Shown here piece by piece: positions 49,439-59,375 of a stretch of DNA of 64,000 nucleotides. The notes beneath the pieces are model-generated. The model was not told where the DNA came from. It ran no database searches and saw only the letters and a list, made by a program, of their open reading frames with translations. The position numbers and the translations under genes are program-made. The stretch's first letter is position 1. Every line of letters starts with the position of its first letter. Origin of the DNA: Notolepis coatsorum (Eukaryota; Chordata; Actinopteri; Aulopiformes; Paralepididae); the NCBI GenBank assembly GCA_963971535.1, contig OZ020588.1, positions 125,682,846-125,746,845 of the forward strand, read 5' to 3'.

Positions 49439-50428
49439 ATGATGAACACTCCACGAAACGGTCCTCCTAACGTAGAACGCCCGCGGCGCAGACGACAGAC
49501 ACCTCAGTACTTAGAGGATTACGCTGTCAGTCAACTACCTAGCCTTCGACAAACGGTAAACGCGGTAAAAGTAGAAAGTAAAATTATGTCTGACCTTAAC
49601 GACCAGGTTACCCCGACCACAGAGGCCCTAGTGGGTTCTAATGTAACTGACCAAGCTCACGGTGGGGACCAGGAGGGAGCTGACATGCCTTTACCCCCCG
49701 CCAATACCGAAGAAGTAGTCCCCGACCAGCCCCGGGAGGAAGACAACCCTACAGAGAGAGAACTCTGCACGGAACAAGATGAGGAGAGCGCCGAGGAGAT
49801 AGAGCTCCAGGACTCCCCAACGAGTACAGCCAGGAGCGGCTCACCTCTACAACCGTCTTCCCCCAGCGAAGCGGAGAGGATGCTATCACAGGCGTTCCTC
49901 GTCAGCCTGACAGCCTCTACCGAACGCGATCGACTCCAGGGTGAACGCGATCGACTTCAGGGTGAACGCGATCGACTCCAGACACAGCAACGGAGCGAAG
50001 AAGAGCGCATACGCCTGGAGATGAGACGCCTTCAGACGGAAGAGAATATGGCAAGAGACCGAGCAGACACCCAGCATGCCGCTGCCGGTGCCCAAAGAGA
50101 AATAGAGCGCGACCTCGCTCTCATCCAGCGCGAAACCGAGCGTGACAGACTACAGGGCGAGCGCGACAGACTACAAGCCGAGCGCGACAAGCTACAAGCG
50201 CAACTAATGGAGCAGCTGATCCTCAAGGCAACACCCTCTCCCTCCGCCAGGGGTTCAAGGAACTCGTCGAGACAACAGTCAAGGGCAGCGTCTCCTAACC
50301 GAGCAAGCGACCCTGAACTTGACCAACAGACCAAGCCTATACCCCCCGCAGACCCCCTTCCCCGACCGGTCCAAGTGAGACCCAGCTACAAGGAAGGGTG
50401 CGGCATACACTGCGGAGAAGCTAAATAA
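49439..50428 (+). CDS. BEL-A2 gag, N-terminal part, with coiled coil
   Basis: The first in-frame ATG (49439, MMNTPRNGPP) is chosen; the frame is open from 49415 but through a GTG that is not a usual eukaryotic start. The protein of about 329 residues is acidic and hydrophilic, with a heptad region (ERDRLQG repeated, then EEERIRLEMRRL, later ERDRLQAERDKLQ) covering about residues 160-265: a strong coiled-coil prediction, probably for assembly of the particle. The 21-bp unit coding for one heptad is tandemly repeated near 49920-49985. The frame ends at a TAA 290 bp before the first ATG of the next frame, but that next frame is open from about 50400, so gag and pol meet at a shift near 50395-50405. 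This could be a lesion or a recoding site. Confidence 0.82.
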   Translation: MMNTPRNGPPNVERPRRRRQTPQYLEDYAVSQLPSLRQTVNAVKVESKIMSDLNDQVTPTTEALVGSNVTDQAHGGDQEGADMPLPPANTEEVVPDQPREEDNPTERELCTEQDEESAEEIELQDSPTSTARSGSPLQPSSPSEAERMLSQAFLVSLTASTERDRLQGERDRLQGERDRLQTQQRSEEERIRLEMRRLQTEENMARDRADTQHAAAGAQREIERDLALIQRETERDRLQGERDRLQAERDKLQAQLMEQLILKATPSPSARGSRNSSRQQSRAASPNRASDPELDQQTKPIPPADPLPRPVQVRPSYKEGCGIHCGEAK

Positions 50429-50717
50429 ACGACTACAGGATCTAGAGGACCTGATAGAAGAAGAAGAGGGAGAGGAGGAGAACCAAGCCCGACGACAGCA
50501 CAGTACTCCACCGGACCAGGAGGTCCAGTACAGCCCAGGCTATACCCCCGCGGCGCTGCGCTACAGACCCCCGACTCTATTCACGGGTGAGCATGACGCA
50601 CGACCAGCCCCGAGGAATAGCACCTGGACCAGCGGGCCATGGTACCCTGCCGGTACCAGCCCACAGAGAGGCGCAAGAGGAGACTCGCCTAGGAGGCCTC
50701 TCCCCCAACGCTCGCCG

Positions 50718-53700
50718 ATGTATCAGCCATCCACGGCGTCATACATTGGTACACCGACGTTTCCAGACTTCACCTATGAGATTCGAGCACAGTACACGGA
50801 GCTCCGGATGTGCTTAGAGACAATGATGGTGGATGTCGCTGATGAACGCCACAAGTATGCAATATTACTGAAGCACCTGAAAGTACCCCGAGCGCACAAT
50901 ATAGCGCTAGCCTATGCCACCTCTACGACCCCATACACCGCGGCTCTAGCAGCGCTGGACCAGAGATATGGACGTATATGGGATTACGTAATCCAAGAGA
51001 TAAGGCATATTGACCGCCTACCCCCAGCAACAGACAATCGCTCATTAGACGACCTGTCTATAAAAGTGCAGTCCCTGGTAGGGATGCTGGGAGCGCAACG
51101 AGAAAAGGGTATGCACGAGCTATACGCCAACTCTAACGTCGAGAGGATTTTAGAGAAGCTGCCACCCGCCAGACAAGAGCGCTTCAGGCGGCAGAGAGAC
51201 CACCGTGATCCTAACAGTCCCGAACCATCCCTCCTCGATCTAGCCGACTTCCTGGCGAGAGAAGTCAGCAGCTTACGACTGGATACGTTCGTGCGGAGCA
51301 CACCAAGCTTCAGAGAGGGACCCAGGAGAATAAACGATGGAAGAAGATCGGTGACTGTCATGCACCAATCAGAATCAGTACCGAGCAGTAAGAACCACAG
51401 TACCCCCTCGAGGAAAGAGAAGTGGAAGATGGTGTGCCCGTACTGCGAGAAGGAACACTGGCTGTCACAATGTGACCTGATCACCAAGATGAATGCAGAA
51501 GAAGTGAGTCAATGGATAAAGTCCAACAGGCGCTGTTACCGATGTGCGCGCAGTCACATGGCAGCCGAGTGCCGCCTAAAGAAGAGGTGCAGTCGGTGTG
51601 ACGGAGCCCACCTAGATGTCCTACACGACAGTAACAGAAGAAAGCCTGCACCTGCACCATCGAGCAGCACCAAGGCAAGTGTCATGTACATTGACCCCGC
51701 CAGCAGCAGCGGCGCCCAAGTGCTCTTAAAGGTAGTCCGTGTAACATTGAGCTACCAAGATAAAGTCATGGACACTTACGCCGTCCTTGATGACGGGTCA
51801 GAGAAGACCCTTCTGCTCGCGTCCGCTGCGGCCCAGCTGGGACTGCGGGGGAGCGAGAACCAAATGACGATTCGGACAATAAGAAGAGATTTAAAGACGA
51901 TAAAAGGCGAGAATGTCTCCTTCACTATCGCAGCAAGCGGGCAGCCAGAGCGACGGTATAGGATTACAAATGCTTTCACCAGCCAAGACATAGGACTATC
52001 ACAGTACACCTACCCCATCGCCAAACTGATGGATAAATATGTGCACCTGCGTCAACTACCTATCCCGCTCATAGACGGCGCCACCCCGACCCTGCTGATA
52101 GGCTCCGACCATGCAGACCTCATAGTCCCGATAGACCGGGTCCATACAGGACCCAGAGGCTGTCCTGCAGCAGTCGAGACCCGCCTAGGATGGACACTAC
52201 AAGGCCCCCTCGCTAAATCTCTCAACCGAACAGCAGCCACTAGCTGCCTCCACTCCAGAGTGACAGAAGAAGACACCACTCTCCTGCAGCATGTCGAGAG
52301 GCTATGGACACTAGAGACAATGCCCTTTAAGAACGAAAAGAAAGACATTCGTTCTAAAGAAGACATTTACGCCATAAACCTCCTCGAGCAAGGGACAAAG
52401 AGAGTCACAATCGGCGGAGTGATGAGATACGCAACTCCACTCCTGAGGCGAGAGGGAATGCCCACCTTTCACGCCACGAAAGAAGCTACGGAGCGGTATC
52501 TATTGAACACAGAGCGGCGCCTAGCCAAAGACCCCGCTCAAGAGAGTGTGTACCGCGCTGAGATTGAGAAGCTAATCACAGCGGGACACGTAAAGAAGAT
52601 TGACTGGCGACGCCGTGCGCTGCTCCGCGCCTCCCTGATCAAAGGCGGCTTTGATCTCAGGCAGTGGGCCAGCAGCGACCCGCACGTATTGCGCAGCCTC
52701 TCCCCCGCGGACAAGGCTGCCAGCAGCGAGACCTGGATGGCGACCATCCCAGGAGAAGCCCAAGAAATGACACTAGGACTAGTCTGGCGCTTCAAAACAG
52801 ACTCGCTCCACTATAGACACAAACCCCTGACCACGGAGCAGGGAAGGTCGACGGCGATACCGACCACCAGACGGAGTGTGTACAGAACACTCGCCAGACA
52901 ATATGACCCGTTGGGATGTATTCTACCTTACACCACCAGGGCAAAGATGATTGTACGAGCACTATGGGACAAGGACCAGGGCTGGGACGACCCAATACCC
53001 GCACCCCTTGCCTCCACATGGAGAGAGTGGGAGACGGAACTCCGCTCACTCCCAGGCGTCAATATACGCCGCAGCTACTTCCCACCCACAGTGAGGCCAG
53101 AGACATGCAAGATGGATCTACACGTCTTCAGCGACGCCTCCGAAGTAGCCTATGGATCAGTGGCCTACTTGCGTGCCCAAGAGAAGGGAGGAGAGATACA
53201 CACTGCTTTCATCCTGGCTCGCTCAAAAATAGCCCCACGAAAGCAACAATCTATCCCGCGTCTAGAGCTCTGCGCAGCCCTAGCAGGAGCGTATCTAGCC
53301 ACGTTAATCCAACGTGAACTCACCATTCCGGTGCACAGAACAATCTTGTGGTCAGATTCCACGACAGTACTCACATGGATCAAGTCTGATTCATGCAGAT
53401 ACAAAGTCTTCGTGGGAGTCAGAGTCACCGAGATTCAAGAGTTAACAGAAACAGCGAGCTGGCGGTATGTGGACACCAAACACAACCCAGCTGACGTCAT
53501 CACCCGGGGAATGTCCCTAGATGACCTCACCCGTCGCAACATCTACAGTGACGGACCAGAGTTCCTCAAGCTCCCGGAAGAAGAGTGGCCTACGCCCACC
53601 CCACGGGAAGCAAGTAAAGAGGAGGCTGAGAACAAGAAACCTATGTCCTGTGGACTGAGCACAGTCGCCTCCACAGACCCCAACATAGATGATTGCCTCA

Positions 53701-55157
53701 CCCTACAGAGTGCGCAACTAAAGACATTTCTGCGGCACCACCCAGAGATTCAGCCCACTGCCGACATTTCAGCAGCTGACTACGAAGAAGCAGAACTTCT
53801 TCTACTACAACGAGCCCAGAGAGACTCGTTCCCCGACGAGCTAGACTGTCTACAGGGAGGAAAGCCCGTCCCATCAGACAGCAGATTGCTCCACCTGGCA
53901 CCCGAGAGCGACGCCCATAATCTCATCAGAGTGGGTGGTCGTCTGCGGAGAGCCCCCGACCTACCGGATGACGTTAAGTACCCGATAGTCTTGAACAGCC
54001 GACACAAGGTCACAGAGCTGATCATAAAGAAATACGACGAGGATGTACACCACGCAGGAGCAGAGAGAGTCTTCGCGGAGATCAGACGTCGCTATTGGAT
54101 ACTTCAAGGAAGAGAAGCAGTGCGACGCTTCCAGCGAACCTGTCTAAACTGCCGAAAGTGGCGCGCGCAGCCCAGCATACCCCGGATGGCTGACCTACCT
54201 CCCTGTCGCCTCCGACTCTGCGACAAGCCATTCCACTCCACAGGCATGGACTGTTTTGGCCCGTTGTATATAAAGAAAGGAAGAGGAACCGAGAAGCGGT
54301 GGGGTATTGTATTCAAATGCATGACCACCAGAGTGATACATATCGAACTCCTTCCAACCATGAGCACAGACTCATTCCTTATGGCCTTCCGAAGATTCAC
54401 ATCGCGGAAAGGAAAACCGTCTACATTGTTGTCTGATCACGGGACAAACTTCAAAGGCGGAGAAAGAGAGCTGAGAGAGAGCTTCCAAGCTATGGGCCCA
54501 GAACTTAAGACCCACCTCGCTCCATCCCAGATTGACTTCCAGTTTAATCCCCCGAACGCACCCCACTTCGGTGGAACCTGGGAACGAGAAGTACGTTCTA
54601 TAAAGACAGCCCTGTACGCCGTGCTTGGGGCCCAGACTGTAGCGGAAGAAGTCCTAATGACAGTCCTCACGGAGATCGAGGGAGTATTGAACTCCAAGCC
54701 CCTCGGCTACGTCTCCAGTGATATAGCAGATGTCGACCCAGTCACCCCCAACACACTCTTGATGGTGCGGCTGGACCCCGCGCTACCCCAGACAATGTAC
54801 AGGCCTGAAGAAGCGAACGGCCGAAGAATGTGGAGGTACAGTCAAGTACTAGCTGACAAGTTTTGGAACAGCTTTCTACTCCACTACCTACCGTCTCTAC
54901 AGACCCGCCAGAAGTGGGTAAAAGAGAGAGACAATTTGACAGAAGGAACAGTCGTCATGATTATCGACCAGTCACTACCCAGAGCTATGTGGCCGGCTGG
55001 CCGCGTAAGCAAAGTGATCACCGGTGCCGATGGCAAGGTCCGAGCAGCTGAGGTGCTCGTCCAAGGGCGAACTTACACACGACCCGTGGCGAGGCTAATA
55101 GAACTGCCTAGACTCCCAGACACTATCGATGACGACCATGACCCCATGACTTTGTGA
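50718..55157 (+). CDS. BEL-A2 gag-pol polyprotein lacking the RT core
   Basis: An open frame of 1479 codons (open upstream to about 50400 without ATG). Approximate layout: DUF1759-like capsid region 15-190; zinc knuckles 240-298 (CPYCEKEH, CYRCARSHMAAEC, CSRCDGAH); retropepsin-like DUF1758 with LDDGS at 357-361; the start of RT; RNase H (HVFSDASEV near 802, WSDST, PADVITRG); integrase zinc domain near 1112; D, D and E near 1177, 1240 and 1287; DUF5641-like tail. Compared with A1, about 160 residues are missing in frame near residue 630, including motif A and the YVD box. Polymerase activity is therefore excluded, while protease, RNase H and integrase residues are kept. One integrase zinc-region residue differs (CLNC for CLDC); the cysteines are intact. 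By inference a parasite of full-length relatives. Confidence 0.93.
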   Translation: MYQPSTASYIGTPTFPDFTYEIRAQYTELRMCLETMMVDVADERHKYAILLKHLKVPRAHNIALAYATSTTPYTAALAALDQRYGRIWDYVIQEIRHIDRLPPATDNRSLDDLSIKVQSLVGMLGAQREKGMHELYANSNVERILEKLPPARQERFRRQRDHRDPNSPEPSLLDLADFLAREVSSLRLDTFVRSTPSFREGPRRINDGRRSVTVMHQSESVPSSKNHSTPSRKEKWKMVCPYCEKEHWLSQCDLITKMNAEEVSQWIKSNRRCYRCARSHMAAECRLKKRCSRCDGAHLDVLHDSNRRKPAPAPSSSTKASVMYIDPASSSGAQVLLKVVRVTLSYQDKVMDTYAVLDDGSEKTLLLASAAAQLGLRGSENQMTIRTIRRDLKTIKGENVSFTIAASGQPERRYRITNAFTSQDIGLSQYTYPIAKLMDKYVHLRQLPIPLIDGATPTLLIGSDHADLIVPIDRVHTGPRGCPAAVETRLGWTLQGPLAKSLNRTAATSCLHSRVTEEDTTLLQHVERLWTLETMPFKNEKKDIRSKEDIYAINLLEQGTKRVTIGGVMRYATPLLRREGMPTFHATKEATERYLLNTERRLAKDPAQESVYRAEIEKLITAGHVKKIDWRRRALLRASLIKGGFDLRQWASSDPHVLRSLSPADKAASSETWMATIPGEAQEMTLGLVWRFKTDSLHYRHKPLTTEQGRSTAIPTTRRSVYRTLARQYDPLGCILPYTTRAKMIVRALWDKDQGWDDPIPAPLASTWREWETELRSLPGVNIRRSYFPPTVRPETCKMDLHVFSDASEVAYGSVAYLRAQEKGGEIHTAFILARSKIAPRKQQSIPRLELCAALAGAYLATLIQRELTIPVHRTILWSDSTTVLTWIKSDSCRYKVFVGVRVTEIQELTETASWRYVDTKHNPADVITRGMSLDDLTRRNIYSDGPEFLKLPEEEWPTPTPREASKEEAENKKPMSCGLSTVASTDPNIDDCLTLQSAQLKTFLRHHPEIQPTADISAADYEEAELLLLQRAQRDSFPDELDCLQGGKPVPSDSRLLHLAPESDAHNLIRVGGRLRRAPDLPDDVKYPIVLNSRHKVTELIIKKYDEDVHHAGAERVFAEIRRRYWILQGREAVRRFQRTCLNCRKWRAQPSIPRMADLPPCRLRLCDKPFHSTGMDCFGPLYIKKGRGTEKRWGIVFKCMTTRVIHIELLPTMSTDSFLMAFRRFTSRKGKPSTLLSDHGTNFKGGERELRESFQAMGPELKTHLAPSQIDFQFNPPNAPHFGGTWEREVRSIKTALYAVLGAQTVAEEVLMTVLTEIEGVLNSKPLGYVSSDIADVDPVTPNTLLMVRLDPALPQTMYRPEEANGRRMWRYSQVLADKFWNSFLLHYLPSLQTRQKWVKERDNLTEGTVVMIIDQSLPRAMWPAGRVSKVITGADGKVRAAEVLVQGRTYTRPVARLIELPRLPDTIDDDHDPMTL

Positions 55158-55237
55158 GTTGACTGACCCTTACAGTGGACCTTGAGTGGTAGACAGTGCG
55201 GTTAATCTGTCTCTGCTTAGCTAATTAGGTGGGACTA

Positions 55238-55250
55238 ATTAGGGGGCGGC
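55238..55250 (+). promoter_or_regulatory. Polypurine-like tract before the 3' LTR
   Basis: TTAGGGGGCGGC directly precedes the 3' LTR; position and G-richness match the plus-strand primer of LTR elements. The same tract is at 47953-47965. It is interrupted by C, so it is not a perfect purine tract. Confidence 0.6.
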
Positions 55251-56653
55251 TGTTGTGAAGGATCAGATTAAACCGAATATATATATTTATTTATGGATAT
55301 ATATTTAATAGTATTTGTATATCGTTTGATATCCCTTGTATATTCCTTGTACATATACACTGAATATCCCTTTAGTCTACTAACAGCCCATAATAGTTTC
55401 ATACTCTCATTGGACAAGAACTTGGCGCCAGCAGCCAAGCCCCTTGGTTCAAGTTCAATCGTGCCGACGAACATGTCGTTACTAGCCCGGTTCCGCGTAG
55501 GAATACGTCTGGCGAAATACGAATGGTACTATTTGTTCACAGCGCATATATATATGGCGCAAGTAAAGTAGAACTTCCTTTTAGTCCCTTAGCCCTTAGT
55601 TCTTTACCCTCCAACCTAGTGGCAAGACGTTAAGCCTCACCCACGATACACGTGTGGTGCAGTATGGTCAACTTGGCCTCAGAATGGCATTGACACATCG
55701 TGTGGATTAATAGTTGAATTGTCATAGTTTGGCACTATACCGTCGAGTGGGACGTATTTCTATTAAGTTAATAATAGTCTATTATGTATGGTGCATCGTT
55801 CGGTTATAGTTATAAAGTGAGCAGTACCCCCATCGTTTCCTCGCGTTATCTAGAGTCTTAACCAGGCTGGATAGACCACGTGTGGTGCTTTCATCCGAGG
55901 AGTTCTGGGCTAGGACGAGTGGAGCTGCACCTTGGATTACCTTACCCGGACGACGGCGAGCCCTACACGGCTTGGATTATCTACTTGCTTTGGGTGCTTT
56001 GATTTATGCCATGGATAACAGCCAACACTGGTGAGTGTTGGAACTACCCCCCGAGAGGAGTCTAGGTGAGACGGCGCTCTACCCCGAGTGAGGTCGCCTC
56101 ACGTCTCTTCGTTGTGGACCGGCAGCTACCGTCTACAAGAGGGCCCAACGGTATTCATCTGTGGACCAAGGTTCTGTGGGCACCGTGTTCAGCACTCTGA
56201 ATTCTCCCAAGAAATCGTTGGCCAGATGGGATATCGCCAGCGGCTCTCCTAACCCCCCCCCCCTACTGACTTACAACCAGCAGGACCCCCCTTTAGTATA
56301 TCCAGCTATAATTATTAAGTACCATCGCTATAGTTCCCTAAAGAACCAGGTTGTATACTTGCTTCCTGCGTAACCAGAGATTGGACATTCAATGTTGATT
56401 TGCCTACGAATACTCATTTGCCTTACAAGTGCATTCAAATCATAAATGTCATTAAGTGAACGTTGTATATACCCTTTGCTATATATTAAATATTCGATTT
56501 ATACATTTGTGTGGACTTGGTTTCATGGTGGGAAAGTGTTCATCATATCTATATCATGTACTGTGTGGCCAGTAGTTAAAGTACATAAAGCGGTAGTGGT
56601 TTAATGATACCATACTTATCAATACAGTCAGGGAATTGTACCCCTCAGTTACA
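55251..56653 (+). repeat. 3' LTR of BEL-A2
   Basis: 1403 bp; about nine substitutions and a 2-base C-run difference from the 5' LTR by eye (roughly 0.6%). Its CA end abuts the GTAAG duplication. Confidence 0.95.
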
Positions 56654-57805
56654 GTAAGCTTTTATCGGTGTGTCTCTGGTGTCCGATATATATTTACAAA
56701 GTCTCGCTCCTATTAGAGCTGCTAATAACTCCAGTCTTGGTAGCGTCACCTTCTTCAAAGGGGCTACCTTTGTTTTGGCACATATTAACGTGCAGGTGCT
56801 TTTGTCATTCCCAACCGTGCGTAAATAGCCTACAGCGCAGTACGCGGTTTCACTGGCATCGCAGAATACGTGTAGTTGTCGCTCTGTGATTGAACTCGTG
56901 GTTCCAGTGTCGTAGGGTCTGGGAATTACCATATTCTTGACAGTTTGTAACTCTCCATACCATTCTTTCCATTTTGACTTTAAATCGGTGGGCAAGTCCT
57001 CATCCCACTCTAGGCCTCGTTCCCATGTTTCCTGGAATAGTCGCTTGGCCCTCACCGTGAATGGTGACAGGAACCCGATAGGGTCGAATAACCTGGCGGC
57101 TGTTTGCAGGACTGTCCTCTTTGTGCATTTTGTATTCTTTGATTCTCGTAGAATACTTGTCAGATCAAACATGAAATCGTCCGATGTCGTTCTCCACGTC
57201 ATTCCCAGAACCTTGACTGGGGCATTCTGGTCCGATTTCGTTTCCTGTAATTTGTTCTGTAGTTCAGGTGAATTAGTTTTCCATTTACACATCTTCATTG
57301 CGGCCTTGTCCATGATTATTTTGGATTCATTATACAACTTGTATGCATCTTCTACTGTATCCGCTCCATTTATGAAATCATCCACATAAAGAGTTTCTCT
57401 TAATGCTTTTACCGTAGAGGGGTATGTTGACTCCAATCTCTCCAGATGATGTCTGATCGTTGCTGACAGCAGGAATGGGCTGGCAGTCGCGCCAAATGGA
57501 ACCCTTGTCATCCTCATTATGCATTCATTATATTCGTTTTCATTCTCTGTATGAGGTGTCTTGTCTGTCCACAGGAACCTCAGTGCGTCTCGATCTGTCG
57601 GGTTTATTGAGATCTGTAGGAAGGCCTTTTCAATGTCCGACATGAAAGCAATTTTGTGTTGTCTGAATTTCAGTAGTACATTCAATAAATCAGGGTTCAA
57701 ATTGGGCCCAGTTAATAGACAGTCATTAAGTGAGTCACTATTTTCATCATGTGATGATGCATCGAATACAACCCTGACTTTCGTCATTGCGCATTCCTCC
57801 TTCAC
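56654..57805 (-). pseudogene. BEL-B reverse transcriptase and start of RNase H
   Basis: A minus-strand frame with RT motif A (SDIEKAFLQI), the catalytic box YVDDFINGAD, and the first RNase H block (HVFCDASETAYCAVGYL) up to the point where BEL-A2 is inserted. All visible catalytic aspartates are in place. Its upstream join to the gag/protease frame needs a frameshift at about 57802-57815 (the upstream frame stops just after YYMPHHAL). Confidence 0.92.
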
Positions 57806-59375
57806 AAAGCATGATGTGGCATGTAGTACAATGGGTTACCGGTGATATTGGTTCCGACTGGTTCAATGATTTTCTTCTCCAAGTAGTCATTGATCACATC
57901 ATTGTATCTTGTGAAGAGTTTCCCATCATGTCTGAATTTTCTCATCAGACGTTGAAACCTGTTCTCTGCAATTCCGTAGTTGGATGACAGTTTCAAATGA
58001 TCTGTGCGCCATGGTAGTTGCACTTCATAACGTTCTCCGTTGTGCGTAATGGTTTCTTTGAATTGTTTCAGAGCAATTTCATCATTGGCGCTCAACTTAG
58101 TTTCTAGTTCAGGGTTGATTCCCAGGGATTCTAGCTCCCAAAATAAACATAACTGGTCAGACAGTGTTTTATTATCTACATTGACATGCATCACTCCGAC
58201 GTTGGTTATAGTGCTGACGTGCATTGTAGTTACCGTTCCTTGAATGAGCCATCCGAAGCTGCTCTCGGCTGCCACTAGTCCATCTTGTAGTCTTTCAATC
58301 TTCCCAGAGACCACTTTCCAATAGTAGTCGGATCCGATTAATATTTCCACGTCTTGATTTTCCATTCCGTGGACTTTTACGTCGGCCAACAGCATTCCTT
58401 TTCCTTCCATCTCCGTGCGTAATGGCTCTCCGGGTACACTCATTAGTGACGTGCACACTTGTGGTGATTCCAGTAATTCAATTTCGATTGTTTGGCCATT
58501 TCTTACATCGGATAATTTTGCCCGTACTTTATTGCAATGCACTCGTTTTGGTTGTAGGCTGCCAAACGTGTGTAATTGTATTACCTCAGAGCCTATTACC
58601 GGTAGATTTAGTTTGCGTGACAATTCTGTCCTTATAAAGCTACGTTGACTCCCACCGTCCAACAGGCATCTGGTCAATTTACTCCTGGTTGCGTTTTGGC
58701 CAACCAACCACACTGTTGCTGTTTGGAGTAAAACATTGCTATTATTGCCCGAATTATATCCGACGGTAGTATCAGTTTGTAGGTTTGTGGGTTGTTGCGC
58801 TACGCGCTGTCTTGGTTCATAAGGGCGCATATCATGGGGTTGAGCGCATACTACTTCGTGGTGTCGCCGGCCACACTTCTCGCATGAAACCTGCATTTTA
58901 CAAGTTCTGGCCATATGTCCTGTCCCCAAACACACAAAACAACGTCCTTGTCTTTTAAGGAATTCTCTTCTTTGTTTGACTGTATTTTCCGTGCAGTATT
59001 TGGATATATGGTTGGCTTTGTTGCAAAATATGCAGTTCTGTGGCGCTCCCGTATATAATGCAGCGGTAGACGCTCTATAGGCTGCGGTAGGCCTATGTCT
59101 TTGCTCATAATTTTGTTTGTCAATTTGTGGGTTCAGATCAATCAAGGTTGCCGTTCTTTCTCGGCTTTCAACTTCTCTTTTCAGGAATTTCATTAGGCCA
59201 TCTACTTCCAACATGTCGTCTTCCTCTCTTTGACGGCTGAACGCGAGCGTTATGCTCTCTGGCACCATTTTCATTAGGATAGGGCAGAGTAAGCTACCAT
59301 ACATTTCAGAGACGACTTGAAGCGCTGACAGACTTCTTACTTGTATTTCGATCTCATCATATAGTTTTCGTAGAA
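57802..59375 (-). pseudogene. BEL-B gag C-terminal half and protease
   Basis: Minus-strand frame with a DUF1759-like end (LYDEIEIQVRSL), zinc knuckles (CIFCNKANH, CFVCLGTGHMARTC, CEKCGRRHHEVVC), a retropepsin-like CLLDGGS motif near 58660, and a linker into RT (YLEKKIIEP). The upstream frame runs into LTR sequence (LDIPDF is LTR-encoded), because the end of the 5' LTR, the primer site and the N-terminal part of gag are missing. No bona fide start exists. Confidence 0.9.

Larger units (their letters stand above)
47353..56653 (+). mobile_element. BEL/Pao family A, copy A2: young element with 2.0-kb terminal repeats
   Basis: A 9301-bp insert in BEL-B, flanked by GTAAG (47348-47352 and 56654-56658). 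From the left: 613 bp of integrase/3' region (47353-47965), LTR, full internal region, LTR. The left 613 bp equals 54638-55250 with 4 differences, and the two LTRs differ at about 9 positions plus one C-run (by eye). The host BEL-B frame continues exactly once the insert and one GTAAG are disregarded, so the composite arrived in one step or kept its exact borders. The RT core is deleted. Confidence 0.93.

Noticed and set aside
49415..49439. Start of gag at 49415
   Set aside because: That codon is GTG; the first ATG in frame is at 49439.
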